Below are positions 1-9,041 of a DNA stretch of 64,000 nucleotides, piece by piece. Position 1 is the first letter of the stretch. Each line of letters opens with the position of its first letter. Both the position numbers and the translations under genes were made by a program. The stretch comes from Reinekea forsetii (lineage in GTDB: Bacteria > Pseudomonadota > Gammaproteobacteria > Pseudomonadales > Natronospirillaceae), in contig NZ_CP011797.1 of NCBI RefSeq assembly GCF_002795845.1, positions 2,890,001 to 2,954,000 on the forward strand, in the 5' to 3' direction. Below the pieces are notes generated by a model, which saw only the letters and a list, made by a program, of their open reading frames with translations, had not been told where the DNA came from and searched no databases.

Positions 1-2
1 AG

Positions 3-173
3 CGCGATGGTTCAACCCCTGATACAATAGCCGCGATCATCGCCAGCCAAATGCCGGCAGATCAGAAGCGACTTAGAGCCGATTATATTATTCAAAACAG
101 CGGCGATCTAACCGACCTGAACGAGCGGGTGACACGGTTACACCGTCACCTTATCGACAATCCAATAGCCTGA
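3..173 (+). CDS. coaE: Dephospho-CoA kinase CoaE, C-terminal end (partial)
   Basis: This open frame enters from the left edge and stops with TGA after 56 visible residues. CoaE phosphorylates dephospho-CoA with ATP, the last step of coenzyme A synthesis in the cytoplasm. The visible part contains IIASQMP, followed by QKRLRADYII and QNSG, which matches the C-terminal signature of CoaE (QMP, then R-A-D-x-I-x-N-x-G). The P-loop and CoA-binding parts lie outside the window. It sits 11 bases before yacG; a coaE-yacG pair is common in gammaproteobacteria, often after pilD. The identification rests on the tail plus this neighbour. Confidence 0.85.
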   Translation, partial: RDGSTPDTIAAIIASQMPADQKRLRADYIIQNSGDLTDLNERVTRLHRHLIDNPIA

Positions 174-184
174 CTCGAGAATGC

Positions 185-394
185 ATGACTACTATTCTTT
201 GCCCGACCTGCCAGAAAAAAACCCAATACGACGCGACCAATGCCTTTCGACCCTTCTGTTCCGAGCGCTGCAGGCTAATCGATTTGGGCGAATGGGCCAG
301 TGGCGGCCACAAGCTTCCCGCCGCCCTGAGTGAGGATGACTTCTTCTCCGAAGAGATGGAAAACCTGATCAATAGGGGCTTGGACGACGCTTAA
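185..394 (+). CDS. yacG: DNA gyrase inhibitor YacG (zinc-ribbon protein)
   Basis: A 69-residue protein. YacG binds the GyrB subunit and inhibits DNA gyrase in vitro. The four zinc ligands are visible as CPTC (Cys6, Cys9) and CSERC (Cys25, Cys29), followed by the conserved RLIDLGEWA segment and an acidic tail. Length and motif spacing match the family. It lies 11 bases after coaE and is probably cotranscribed with it; a strong bidirectional hairpin terminator follows directly. Confidence 0.93.
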   Translation: MTTILCPTCQKKTQYDATNAFRPFCSERCRLIDLGEWASGGHKLPAALSEDDFFSEEMENLINRGLDDA

Positions 395-404
395 TGGCGG
401 TCCA

Positions 405-441
405 TAAAAAAAGGCAAACCCTAGGGTTTGCCTTTTTTTTT
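405..441. terminator. Bidirectional rho-independent terminator between yacG and argJ
   Basis: A perfect 10-base inverted repeat (AGGCAAACCC at 412-421 and GGGTTTGCCT at 424-433) with a two-base loop is flanked by an A-run on the left and a T-run on the right. It can therefore stop transcription from both convergent genes, yacG and argJ. Confidence 0.9.
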
Positions 442-456
442 AACCACATGCCAGAG

Positions 457-1680
457 CTAAGAGCGATACTCAGCATTGATGCGCACATATTCATGGGACA
501 GATCCGAGGTCCATACCGATTCGTTAAAATCCCCACGATTCAAGACAATCCGCACACTGATCTCCTCCCGCGCGACGACTTCTGCACCCTGCGCTTCGGT
601 ATAGCCTTGCGCTCGCTGTCCGGCCCTGACAATTTGCACAGCACCGAGATAGACATCGACCAGGTTGACATCGAGTCGCTCCATCTTGGTTTTGCCGACC
701 GCCATCAAAATACGCCCCCAGTTGGCATCCGAAGCCGACATGGCGGTCTTAAACAGCGGACTGTCGGCGACCGAAAAGGCCACGGCAAGGGCTTCTTCGG
801 TATCTTGTGCGCCCTCGACCCGAACCTCGATAAACTTACTCGCACCTTCACCATCACGGATAATTTGCTGGGCCAACGACAGCATCAACTCTTTAATCGT
901 TTTTAACAGATGGAGGTAAAGCGGGTCCGTCGCGCTGGTCACCCGAGGGGCCTGTGCCTTACCCGTCGCTATGACGACACAAGCGTCATTAGTGGAGGTA
1001 TCGCTGTCAACGGTAATGCGATTAAACGACGCCGTAGCGGCCTCTCGGGTAATCTGCTGCAACAGGTCTTGGTCGATGGCGGCATCGGTACCGATAAAGG
1101 CCAGCATGGTCGCCATATTAGGTTTGATCATGCCCGATCCCTTGGCGATACCGGTCACACTAATGGTTTCATTGCCATATTCAAACTGTCGACTGGCACC
1201 CTTTTGGCGTGTGTCAGTCGTTAAGATACCTTGCGCTGCATCGTGCCAGTTGTCTGTGGCTAGGGTTGCTAGGGCATTGGGCAAGCCGTTCGCCAAGGCG
1301 GTCATGGGCAGATACTCACCGATCACCCCGGTTGAAAAGGGCAATACCTGTTCGGGGCCAACCGATTTGTGTGCCGCCAAACGGGTACAGGTTTCCCGAG
1401 CATCATCCAGACCCTGTTGACCCGTGCCAGCGTTCGCGTTGCCGGTATTGATCACCAAAAACCGCGTGGGCTTGTCAGTGCTCAAATGCTCTTTGCAGAT
1501 TTGCACCGGTGCCGCACAGAAGGCGTTTTGGGTAAAGACCGCCCCTATTGTTGAGCCCGGGGACAGTTCAAAAATCACCAGATCGCGCCGACCGACGACC
1601 TTGATCCCGGCGCAGCCGACACCAATGGTAATGCCTGCTATGGGCGCTAACGTGCCCGTAAATCCTTCACCTACCGCCAT
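457..1680 (-). CDS. argJ: Bifunctional glutamate N-acetyltransferase / amino-acid acetyltransferase ArgJ
   Basis: A 407-residue enzyme of arginine synthesis. It transfers acetyl from N-acetylornithine to glutamate (the cyclic pathway) and in many bacteria can also use acetyl-CoA. The self-cleavage site is clear: KGSGMIKPNMATML, with Thr191 the expected nucleophile that starts the beta chain after processing. NTGNANA and the C-terminal NAEYRS ending are also typical. It lies 45 bases downstream of secA on the same strand. The start ATG is followed by MAVGEGFTG, close to the family N-terminus; the ribosome site is weak. A separate argA occurs at 51504, so ArgJ may serve mainly for recycling. 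Confidence 0.95.
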   Translation of the reverse strand: MAVGEGFTGTLAPIAGITIGVGCAGIKVVGRRDLVIFELSPGSTIGAVFTQNAFCAAPVQICKEHLSTDKPTRFLVINTGNANAGTGQQGLDDARETCTRLAAHKSVGPEQVLPFSTGVIGEYLPMTALANGLPNALATLATDNWHDAAQGILTTDTRQKGASRQFEYGNETISVTGIAKGSGMIKPNMATMLAFIGTDAAIDQDLLQQITREAATASFNRITVDSDTSTNDACVVIATGKAQAPRVTSATDPLYLHLLKTIKELMLSLAQQIIRDGEGASKFIEVRVEGAQDTEEALAVAFSVADSPLFKTAMSASDANWGRILMAVGKTKMERLDVNLVDVYLGAVQIVRAGQRAQGYTEAQGAEVVAREEISVRIVLNRGDFNESVWTSDLSHEYVRINAEYRS

Positions 1681-1698
1681 ATCCGCTACCGCCCTACA

Positions 1699-1722
1699 GG
1701 GTCTAATGTGGGTGCTAGACCC
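1699..1722 (-). terminator. Hairpin between secA and argJ
   Basis: Seven-base perfect arms (GGGTCTA and TAGACCC) around a ten-base loop begin four bases after the secA stop. No T-run follows on the minus strand, so it may be an mRNA-stabilising or weak attenuating stem rather than a full terminator. Confidence 0.3.
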
Positions 1723-1725
1723 GGC

Positions 1726-4440
1726 CTAATTCAATTTGCCGTGGCATTGCTTGTATTTTTTACCCGAACCGCAAGGGCAGAGCTCGTTACGACCGACCTT
1801 CTGAGTGCCGCGCACCGGCTCGAGGCTCGATTGAGCACGGGCCTTGTCGGCGCTAAGCGCAGATGCCTGGGCGCTATCGAACTTCATCCGAGCTTTGGCA
1901 GCCTCTTGGCGGCGTGCAGCTTCTTCTTGCACCTCCTCCGGCGAGCGAACCTGGACCAAGGACAGGTATTTCACTGTTTGGAACTTCACTTCGGACAACA
2001 TGTTCTGAAACAACTCGAAGGATTCACGCTTGTACTCTTGTTTCGGGTTCTTCTGAGCATAGCCACGCAAATGAATGCCCTGGCGCAAGTGATCCATATT
2101 GTAGAGGTGTTCTTTCCAATGCTGATCGAGTACCTGCAACATGACCTGTTTTTCAAATTGGCGGAAATTGCTCTCCCCGACAACCGTTTCCTTGTTCTGG
2201 TAGGCATCAGACAAGTCGCTAATAATTCGCTCTCGGATAGCAGCCTCAAGCAGATTTTCGTCCTGATCTAGCCAGGTTTGAATAGCCAGACGAGTGCCCA
2301 GTTCGGCTTCCAACTCCCGTTCCAGTCCTTCAATATCCCACTGTTCAGGAATACTGCTGGGCTCGATATGATTATCGATCAACTGATTGGTGACATCGAG
2401 ACGGATCTTTTCGATGATGTCGCGGATGTCTTCAGCGATCATCAGTTCATCACGCTGCTGGTAGATGACGGTTCGTTGATCGTTGGCCACATCGTCGTAT
2501 TCGAGTAACTGCTTTCGAATATCGAAGTTGCGGTTTTCCACCTTGCGTTGGGCCTTTTCGATGGCGTTAGAGACCATCTTAGCTTCAATCGGCTCACCTT
2601 CGCCCATGCCCAACTTACTGAACATATTTTTCATGCTCGGTGGCATAAAGATGCGCATCAGATTGTCATCGAGTGACAAGAAGAAACGGGATGAACCCGG
2701 ATCGCCTTGGCGACCGGCTCGGCCGCGCAGCTGATTATCGATACGGCGAGATTCATGCCGCTCAGTACCGATAATATGCAGACCACCTGAATCCTTAACC
2801 GCCTGCTGACGTGCCGCCCACTCTTGTCGCGCGTTGGCGAGTTCTGCCTCGCTAGCGCCCTCGAGCTTGGCCAAAATCGCATCGAGATTGCCGCCTAAAA
2901 CGATATCGGTACCTCGGCCTGCCATGTTAGTAGCGATGGTCACAGAACCGGCCATGCCAGCCTGGGCGATAACTTCAGCTTCGCTCGCGTGCTGCTTGGC
3001 ATTGAGTACGTTGTGCTTCATGCCAGCCTTGTCTAGGGCTAGAGAAATACGCTCCGATGCCTCGACCGAGGCAGTACCGACCAATACAGGTCGTTGTTCG
3101 GCAACGATCTTCTTGATTTCTTCGATAACCGCGGCGTACTTATCGACCTCACTGAGATAGACCAGATCATTGGCATCTTTACGCACCACGGTTTGATTGG
3201 TCGGGATAACCACAACATCTAAACCGTAAATTTCTCGCAGCTCGAACGCCTCAGTATCGGCGGTGCCAGTCATACCCGATAGTTTGTCATAAAGACGGAA
3301 ATAGTTTTGAAAAGTGGTGGAAGCAAGGGTTTGGTTCTCTTTTTGAACCGACAGGCCCTCTTTGGCTTCGACCGCCTGATGTAGGCCTTCACTCCAACGC
3401 CGCCCGGGCATGGTTCGACCGGTATGTTCATCGACAATAACAACCTGATCATCTTGCACCAGGTAGTCGACGTCCCTGTGGAACACATGGTGAGCACGCA
3501 CACCCGCCATTACATGATGAAACAAAATAAGGTTGGTGGGCGAATAGAGGCTTTCCCCGTCAGGCAATAAGCCGGCTTTGATCAGCAGAGCTTCCACCTT
3601 TTCATGGCCGGCTTCGGTTAGTTCGACGCTGCGTTGCTTTTCATCAATTATAAAATCACCGGCGACTTCCGGTTGGGTCTCAACAGCCGCATAGCCGCGC
3701 GTCAAACTCGGGATCAGCTTATTCACTTCAATATAGCGAGCACTGGAATCCTCCGCCGCACCCGAAATAATCAGTGGGGTACGGGCTTCATCGATCAAAA
3801 TCGAATCCACTTCATCGACGATGGCAAAGCCATGACCGCGCTGAAACTTGTCTTCCATACGGAAGGCCATGTTGTCGCGCAGATAATCGAAACCAAATTC
3901 ATTATTGGTGCCGTAAGTGATATCGGCTTGGTAGGCTTGACGCTTTTCGACCGGGTCTTGCTGATTAACCACCACACCGACACTGAGTCCGAGTGCATTG
4001 TAGAGCGGAGTCATCCACTTGGAATCACGTCGCGCCAGATAATCATTGACGGTAATGACGTGCACGCCCTTGCTCGGCAGCGCGTTGAGGTAGGCAGCCA
4101 AGGTCGCGACGAGGGTTTTACCCTCGCCGGTCTTCATTTCGGAGACCTTGCCTTGATGCAAGACCATACCACCGATCATTTGAACGTCGAAGTGGCGCAT
4201 GCCCATGGCGCGTTTGCTGGCTTCGCGCACTAAAGCAAAGGCCTCAGGGATAAGCAGATCGAGGGCTTCGCCTTGACTGTGGCGCTCTCGGAATTCGACT
4301 GTCTTGGCCTTGATGCCATCGTCGGTCAATTCCGCATAGGGGGCTTCAAATTCGTTAATCTTAGCGACGATCTTATTGAGTCGCTTAACTTCGCGATCGT
4401 TTTTACTTCCGATCACTTTACGGGCAATTTTAGTGAACAT
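1726..4440 (-). CDS. secA: Preprotein translocase ATPase SecA
   Basis: A 904-residue ATP-driven motor of the Sec export pathway, which works with SecYEG at the inner membrane. Visible motifs are the Walker A segment MKTGEGKT, the [13 protein letters not shown] helicase motif, [32 protein letters not shown] and the C-terminal SEC-C zinc site ELCPCGSG...QCH that binds SecB or phospholipid. I place the start at the ATG at 4440, giving [16 protein letters not shown], which matches the SecA N-terminus and the usual length of about 900. The frame remains open 32 codons further upstream, but that extension is unlike SecA. No SecM-like gene precedes it; an M23 peptidase gene does, as in Pseudomonas. 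A candidate promoter lies just upstream. Confidence 0.98.
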   Translation of the reverse strand: MFTKIARKVIGSKNDREVKRLNKIVAKINEFEAPYAELTDDGIKAKTVEFRERHSQGEALDLLIPEAFALVREASKRAMGMRHFDVQMIGGMVLHQGKVSEMKTGEGKTLVATLAAYLNALPSKGVHVITVNDYLARRDSKWMTPLYNALGLSVGVVVNQQDPVEKRQAYQADITYGTNNEFGFDYLRDNMAFRMEDKFQRGHGFAIVDEVDSILIDEARTPLIISGAAEDSSARYIEVNKLIPSLTRGYAAVETQPEVAGDFIIDEKQRSVELTEAGHEKVEALLIKAGLLPDGESLYSPTNLILFHHVMAGVRAHHVFHRDVDYLVQDDQVVIVDEHTGRTMPGRRWSEGLHQAVEAKEGLSVQKENQTLASTTFQNYFRLYDKLSGMTGTADTEAFELREIYGLDVVVIPTNQTVVRKDANDLVYLSEVDKYAAVIEEIKKIVAEQRPVLVGTASVEASERISLALDKAGMKHNVLNAKQHASEAEVIAQAGMAGSVTIATNMAGRGTDIVLGGNLDAILAKLEGASEAELANARQEWAARQQAVKDSGGLHIIGTERHESRRIDNQLRGRAGRQGDPGSSRFFLSLDDNLMRIFMPPSMKNMFSKLGMGEGEPIEAKMVSNAIEKAQRKVENRNFDIRKQLLEYDDVANDQRTVIYQQRDELMIAEDIRDIIEKIRLDVTNQLIDNHIEPSSIPEQWDIEGLERELEAELGTRLAIQTWLDQDENLLEAAIRERIISDLSDAYQNKETVVGESNFRQFEKQVMLQVLDQHWKEHLYNMDHLRQGIHLRGYAQKNPKQEYKRESFELFQNMLSEVKFQTVKYLSLVQVRSPEEVQEEAARRQEAAKARMKFDSAQASALSADKARAQSSLEPVRGTQKVGRNELCPCGSGKKYKQCHGKLN

Positions 4441-4485
4441 AGAGGCTGATTTCTGTTGAGTTTTCAGGCATTTAGGGTTGGGGTA

Positions 4486-4514
4486 ACTATACAGATCACA
4501 AGGCGGGATGTCTT
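4486..4514 (-). promoter_or_regulatory. Candidate sigma-70 promoter for secA
   Basis: On the minus strand AAGACA (4514-4509) and TATAGT (4491-4486) are separated by 17 bases. Transcription would start about 40 bases before the secA ATG. This is found by eye only; four and five of six positions agree with consensus. Confidence 0.4.
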
Positions 4515-4519
4515 TGAAA

Positions 4520-4536
4520 TTGTCTTGAATTGACAA
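4520..4536. repeat. 17-base inverted repeat in the secA leader
   Basis: TTGTC and GACAA form perfect five-base arms around a seven-base AT-rich centre. It lies six bases upstream of the candidate -35 element of secA, a position that would suit an operator or a small hairpin. No function can be assigned. Confidence 0.35.
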
Positions 4537-4563
4537 CAGGAGTGATAAAACCAGTCTCGCAAG

Positions 4564-4581
4564 CCACCCCGGGCGGGGTGG
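4564..4581 (-). terminator. GC-rich hairpin after the M23 peptidase gene
   Basis: Seven-base arms (CCACCCC and GGGGTGG) with a four-base loop lie 14 bases past the peptidase stop codon. There is no T-run on the minus strand. It may reduce read-through into secA or protect the mRNA end. Confidence 0.4.
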
Positions 4582-4595
4582 ATTCTACTGAGGAA

Positions 4596-5516
4596 TTAGA
4601 ACCGAGCAACCCGGTTGATATATTTGGCAGGATCCACTGCCTTGCCATTAAACAGCACTTCGAAATGCACATGAGGACCTGTCGATCGGCCAGTACTGCC
4701 CATTAAGGATATTATATCCCCCTTGGTGACCACATCACCCAGCTCGACAAGAATCTCATCACAATGGGCGTAACGGGTTACGAAGCCATTGCCATGATTG
4801 ATTTCGACCAATTTACCGTAACCTGACCGAGTTCCAGCCCAGGTAACTACACCAGAGGCGACTGAAACAATATCGGAGCCGTTTTTACCGGCGAAATCGA
4901 CGCCTTCATGCCAGGCCAAGTTGCCTGAAAACGGATCGTTACGATAGCCGTAACGAGAGCTCATCCAGCCGCGTTTTATCGGCCGGCCAGCGACGAAGGT
5001 TTCGTTCTGGATTTTTCGGTCGCCCAGCAAGGAGTTCAACACCCGCAGCTGTTGCTCTCGATTATCAATCTGATTGGCCAACTCATCAAGAATATTGACA
5101 AAATCGGGGGCTTGATAATCGACAAATTCAGACTCTGGGCCGCCCACTGCAGGAGGAACAGAGAAATCGAATTCGCCCTTATCGAGACTGGCAACATCGA
5201 CTAAGCGTTCACCGAGCGCATCGAGCCGGGTCAGCCGGGCCTGCAGCTGAGCCAGGCGGATACGCAGAGCGTTGATTTGCTCCTCAGTATAGACACGGGT
5301 TTTTTCAACCTGAGCCGCCTGATTTTCAATGCGGTCCAGCCAAATCAGCGAAGCATTTTGATCGACAATATCCGATTGGATCGGGCGCAGGTATTGATAG
5401 CCGAGGTATCCGGCCCCCGTTATTGTCGACACCAGCACAAATAAGACCGGCACTAACATCCAAACGGATACCATCGTGGAACGACCATGCTTGCTGCTGA
5501 CCAGGATGATCTTCAT
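4596..5516 (-). CDS. M23 (LytM-type) zinc metallopeptidase, membrane anchored
   Basis: A 306-residue protein with a cytoplasmic start, one membrane segment at about residues 16-42, a coiled-coil region rich in E, Q, R and L at about 60-110, and a C-terminal LytM domain. The domain has the metal and catalytic motifs HEGVDF, YAHCD and HVHFE, so it looks catalytically complete, unlike degenerate EnvC/NlpD-type activators. Such enzymes cut peptide cross-links in peptidoglycan in the periplasm. Its start lies three bases after the lpxC stop, so the two are probably translated from one message. Position between lpxC and secA matches Pseudomonas. The substrate is not determined by sequence. Confidence 0.9.
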   Translation of the reverse strand: MKIILVSSKHGRSTMVSVWMLVPVLFVLVSTITGAGYLGYQYLRPIQSDIVDQNASLIWLDRIENQAAQVEKTRVYTEEQINALRIRLAQLQARLTRLDALGERLVDVASLDKGEFDFSVPPAVGGPESEFVDYQAPDFVNILDELANQIDNREQQLRVLNSLLGDRKIQNETFVAGRPIKRGWMSSRYGYRNDPFSGNLAWHEGVDFAGKNGSDIVSVASGVVTWAGTRSGYGKLVEINHGNGFVTRYAHCDEILVELGDVVTKGDIISLMGSTGRSTGPHVHFEVLFNGKAVDPAKYINRVARF

Positions 5517-5519
5517 CTA

Positions 5520-6440
5520 TCAGGTACCCACAGCGATAACCGGCGCAAAAGCGATTGGCATTTGAGCTTCATTGGTATCGTCGTAGGTTGCGAATTCCCA
5601 AGCATCGGGGTTCTTTAACAGCTCCCGTAGGAGAATATTATTCAACCCGTGGCCTGATTTATAGCCGACAAATCGCCCGATCAGGCTATGACCCAGCAGA
5701 TAGAGGTCGCCGACTGCATCAAGGACCTTGTGCTTGACGAATTCATCTTCGTAGCGCAGACCATCTTCGTTGAGGACGCGATAGTCATCCACGGCAATAG
5801 CATTATTCACGCTGGCGCCAAGGGCCAGGTTATTCGCTCGCAGGTACTCAAAATCGCGCATAAAGCCGAAGGTGCGCGCGCGCGACACTTCTTTTACAAA
5901 GGCGGAGGTCGAGAACTCAAATTCGGTCACCTGTGAGCGATTTCGAAACACAGGATGATCAAAATCGATGGTGAATTTGATGTTGAAGCCGTCATAAGGT
6001 TCGAAACGGGCAAATTTATCGCCATCTTGAACGTTGATCGATTTCAATACTCGAATAAAACGCTTGGGCCGTTCCTGTTCCACAATGCCTGCTGACTGCA
6101 GCAAAAACACAAAAGGACCTGCACTGCCGTCCATTATCGGGACTTCCGGGGCGCTGACCTCGATAAAAGCATTATCGATACCAAGTCCGGCGCAGGCCGA
6201 CAGCAGGTGTTCGACGGTATCAACACTGACATCGCCATTTACCAATGTCGTAGACAAAGTCGTGTCACCCACGTTCAGGGCGTGGGCTTTAATTTCAACT
6301 GGGACCTCTAAATCGGTCCGCACGAAGACTATACCAGTGTCGACCGGCGCTGGCTTCAAGGTTAAATAGACCTTTTTGCCCGAGTGTAATCCTACACCCG
6401 TAGCTTTAATCGTATTTTTCAGGGTTCGCTGATTGACCAT
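5520..6440 (-). CDS. lpxC: UDP-3-O-acyl-N-acetylglucosamine deacetylase LpxC
   Basis: A 306-residue zinc deacetylase that performs the committed step of lipid A synthesis in the cytoplasm. The zinc ligands can be read as His78 in VEHLL and His237 and Asp241 in [11 protein letters not shown]; the catalytic base region SGHGLNN contains His264. Length is typical (about 305). The order ftsZ-lpxC-M23 gene-secA is the usual end of the division cluster. The C-terminus is short and polar; in E. coli the LpxC tail is the FtsH degradation signal, but similarity there is not obvious here. Confidence 0.98.
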   Translation of the reverse strand: MVNQRTLKNTIKATGVGLHSGKKVYLTLKPAPVDTGIVFVRTDLEVPVEIKAHALNVGDTTLSTTLVNGDVSVDTVEHLLSACAGLGIDNAFIEVSAPEVPIMDGSAGPFVFLLQSAGIVEQERPKRFIRVLKSINVQDGDKFARFEPYDGFNIKFTIDFDHPVFRNRSQVTEFEFSTSAFVKEVSRARTFGFMRDFEYLRANNLALGASVNNAIAVDDYRVLNEDGLRYEDEFVKHKVLDAVGDLYLLGHSLIGRFVGYKSGHGLNNILLRELLKNPDAWEFATYDDTNEAQMPIAFAPVIAVGT

Positions 6441-6517
6441 TTGGTGACTGATACCACATTTAAGACTTACAAGCCTTCCATTCTAGCAGAACAGTTGCCA
6501 TGAACAAAAGATTTACA

Positions 6518-6537
6518 GCCGATTACACTCAATCGGC
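6518..6537 (-). terminator. Hairpin enclosing the ftsZ stop codon
   Basis: Perfect seven-base arms (GCCGATT and AATCGGC) flank a six-base loop that contains the ftsZ TGA. On the minus strand the next bases are TGTAAATCTTTTGTT, a weak T-rich tract. It could partly terminate between ftsZ and lpxC or stabilise ftsZ mRNA. Confidence 0.4.
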
Positions 6538-7737
6538 TTGGCGACGCAGAAATGCCGGAATATCAAGATAATCCAAATCTTTCAGAGTTTTAACCGGCTT
6601 TGGCCCGCTCACCTCATCGGATGCTCGGCTAGACGCGGCTAAGCGAGTGCCTGTAGGCCGATCGAGTTTCGTGTAATCAATGGAGCCATCGCTGCGTCGG
6701 GTGTTGTCGATCGCAACCTTTGGCTTGGACACTACCTTGACCGGGGCTTCACCAATACCGGTGGCAACGACGGTAACGCGAATTTCATCTTCCAAGCTTG
6801 GGTCGATGACCGTACCGACCACGATAATGGCATCTTCAGAGGCAAATTCTTCAATGGTATTACCCACTTCGGTAAATTCATCCAACCCAAGGTCAACGCC
6901 AGCGGATACGTTCACTAGGATGCCCCGCGCACCACTTAGGTCGACATCTTCCAGCAACGGGCTACGAATGGCCATTTCGGCGGCGCGCTGGGCACGGTTT
7001 TCACCAGATGCTCGGCCACTGCCCATCATTGCCATTCCCATTTCAGCCATGACCGTGCGCACATCGGCGAAATCGACGTTGATCATACCCGGACGGACGA
7101 TTAGATCGGCCACGCCCTGAACGGCATTCAACAACACGTTATTGGCTTCACCAAAGGCTTCGAGCAGGGTCACATTTTTGCCCAATACACTCAATAGCTT
7201 GTCATTTGGAATAGTTATTAGCGAATCGACATGCTGACGCAATTCTTCCATGCCCTCATTGGCCACTCGCATGCGTCGTCGGCCCTCGAATGGGAACGGC
7301 TTGGTCACAACAGCAACGGTCAGAATACCCAACTCTTTGGCAATTTCAGCCACCACAGGGGCAGCACCGGTGCCAGTGCCGCCACCCATGCCAGCGGTAA
7401 TAAAGACCATATCAGCACCCTTAAGGATTTCCTCAATCTGCTCACGATCTTCAAGTGCCGATTGGCGACCAACCTCGGGATTGGCGCCAGCGCCGAGACC
7501 CCGAGTAATGCTATTACCCAGCTGCAATGAAGTTGCCGCGTTAACACTGCGCAACGCTTGGGCGTCGGTATTGGCGCAAATAAACTCAACGCCCTCCACA
7601 TTGCGTTCAAGCATATGCTTAACTGCATTTCCGCCGCCGCCACCGCAACCAAAAACCTTGATAATTGCATTTTGTGGCTGCTCATCGACCAGCGTGAACA
7701 TATCGTTATTTTTTGTGTCGTTATCGTATGTAGACAT
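6529..7737 (-). CDS. ftsZ: Cell division GTPase FtsZ
   Basis: A 402-residue tubulin homologue that forms the cytokinetic Z ring. The GTP-binding loop GGGTGTG is at about residues 118-124 and the N-terminal glycine-rich strand FGCGGGGGNAV is present. The C-terminal peptide DIPAFLRRQ, which binds FtsA and ZipA, is intact after a linker of about 50 residues. The ATG at 7737 is chosen because AGGAG lies seven bases ahead; the frame is open a little further, but that extension is unlike FtsZ and has no ribosome site. It is the last division gene before lpxC. Confidence 0.98.
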   Translation of the reverse strand: MSTYDNDTKNNDMFTLVDEQPQNAIIKVFGCGGGGGNAVKHMLERNVEGVEFICANTDAQALRSVNAATSLQLGNSITRGLGAGANPEVGRQSALEDREQIEEILKGADMVFITAGMGGGTGTGAAPVVAEIAKELGILTVAVVTKPFPFEGRRRMRVANEGMEELRQHVDSLITIPNDKLLSVLGKNVTLLEAFGEANNVLLNAVQGVADLIVRPGMINVDFADVRTVMAEMGMAMMGSGRASGENRAQRAAEMAIRSPLLEDVDLSGARGILVNVSAGVDLGLDEFTEVGNTIEEFASEDAIIVVGTVIDPSLEDEIRVTVVATGIGEAPVKVVSKPKVAIDNTRRSDGSIDYTKLDRPTGTRLAASSRASDEVSGPKPVKTLKDLDYLDIPAFLRRQAD

Positions 7738-7792
7738 TGTGTGGCTCCTATTTAGATTATCAGTGCCGCCTGACCGGCACACCCTGAATTTT

Positions 7793-9022
7793 TTAAAAAT
7801 TTTCTGAAATCATTTGTTTGAATTTCTGCCAACCGGATACTTTGGCTCTGGATTTCTTGTGATTCCCGCTGTGCAATTGGCGCAATGCATATTGCAGCAG
7901 GCCAACTCCGGTCGCGTGAATCGGGTTGTTGACGACATCGGACAACCCTGATATGCCATAGGGCGTGGCCAGTCGCACTGGAACATGAAATACTTCTTCG
8001 GCCAACTCGACCGCCCCTTCCATTTTTGACGTACCACCGGTTAAAACGATACCGGCGGGAATCATGTCTTCAAAACCGCTGCGTCGCAGCTCAGCTTTGA
8101 TTAATGAAAATAATTCTTCGTAGCGTGGTTCAACTACTTCGGCCAGCGCCTGCCGGGTTAACTCCCGAGCGCCCCGATCGCCAACACTCGGCACCTTGAT
8201 AGTTTCATGCTCGCCAGCCAATTGAGACAGCGCACAGGCATATTTTATTTTTATATCCTCAGCGTGCTGAGTCGGCGTGGCAAAGGCCATGGCAATGTCG
8301 TTGGTGACCTGATCGCCAGCAATCGGAATGACCGCAGTATGTCGGATGGAACCGTCAGTAAAGATCGCCATATCGGTGGTGCCACCACCGATATCAACCA
8401 TACATACACCTAATTCTTTTTCGTCATCAGTCAAAACCGATTGGGCTGACGCCAGTTGCTCAAGGATAATTTGATCAACTTCTAAACCACAGCGACGAAC
8501 GCACTTTTCAATATTTTGCACCGCATTCTGTGCACCCGTGACGATATGAACCTTTGCTTCCAAACGCACGCCACACATCCCAAGGGGTTCTTTAATGCCC
8601 TCTTGGCTATCGATAATATATTCCTGAGGCAGCACATGTAAAATATGTTGATCAGCTGGTATCGCCACGGCCTTAGCCGCATCGGTCACCCTTACTAAGT
8701 CTGCTTCAGCTACTTCTTTATCTTTGATGGCGACAATACCGTTACTGTTTAAGCTGTTTATGTGACTGCCGGCGATGCCGACATAAACCGAGTGAATGTC
8801 GCACCCAGACATCAATTCCGCTTCTTCGATCGCGCGCTGAATACTTTGGATCGTGGACTCAATATTAACCACGACACCCTTCTTCAATCCGCGTGATGGA
8901 TGTGACCCAAGACCGATGATTTCCAACCCACCCGCAGCAGTTACGCTGCCAACAATTGCCACTACCTTGGACGTACCAATGTCCAAGCCAACGAGCATTT
9001 TTCCTTTATGGGGCGATGTCAT
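7793..9022 (-). CDS. ftsA: Cell division protein FtsA
   Basis: A 409-residue actin-like ATPase that tethers FtsZ to the inner membrane. The phosphate-binding motif VGLDIGTSKV lies near the N-terminus, DIGGGTTD is the phosphate 2 motif and VLTGGTSKMEG the adenosine region. The C-terminus, KFKQMISENF, is an amphipathic membrane-targeting helix as expected. The start at 9022 follows an AGAGG ribosome site six to seven bases away; an in-frame start 22 codons earlier would run into the ftsQ end and adds residues foreign to FtsA. It lies between ftsQ and ftsZ as usual. Confidence 0.97.
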   Translation of the reverse strand: MTSPHKGKMLVGLDIGTSKVVAIVGSVTAAGGLEIIGLGSHPSRGLKKGVVVNIESTIQSIQRAIEEAELMSGCDIHSVYVGIAGSHINSLNSNGIVAIKDKEVAEADLVRVTDAAKAVAIPADQHILHVLPQEYIIDSQEGIKEPLGMCGVRLEAKVHIVTGAQNAVQNIEKCVRRCGLEVDQIILEQLASAQSVLTDDEKELGVCMVDIGGGTTDMAIFTDGSIRHTAVIPIAGDQVTNDIAMAFATPTQHAEDIKIKYACALSQLAGEHETIKVPSVGDRGARELTRQALAEVVEPRYEELFSLIKAELRRSGFEDMIPAGIVLTGGTSKMEGAVELAEEVFHVPVRLATPYGISGLSDVVNNPIHATGVGLLQYALRQLHSGNHKKSRAKVSGWQKFKQMISENF

Positions 9023-9041
9023 ACTCAACCTCTGTTGCCAA

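Noticed and set aside
394-906. Plus-strand open frame just after yacG
   Set aside because: It runs through the terminator and antisense to argJ, and the sense protein has all ArgJ motifs.
7738-7782. Upstream extension of ftsZ by 15 codons
   Set aside because: The added residues are unlike FtsZ, and AGGAG lies exactly before the ATG at 7737.
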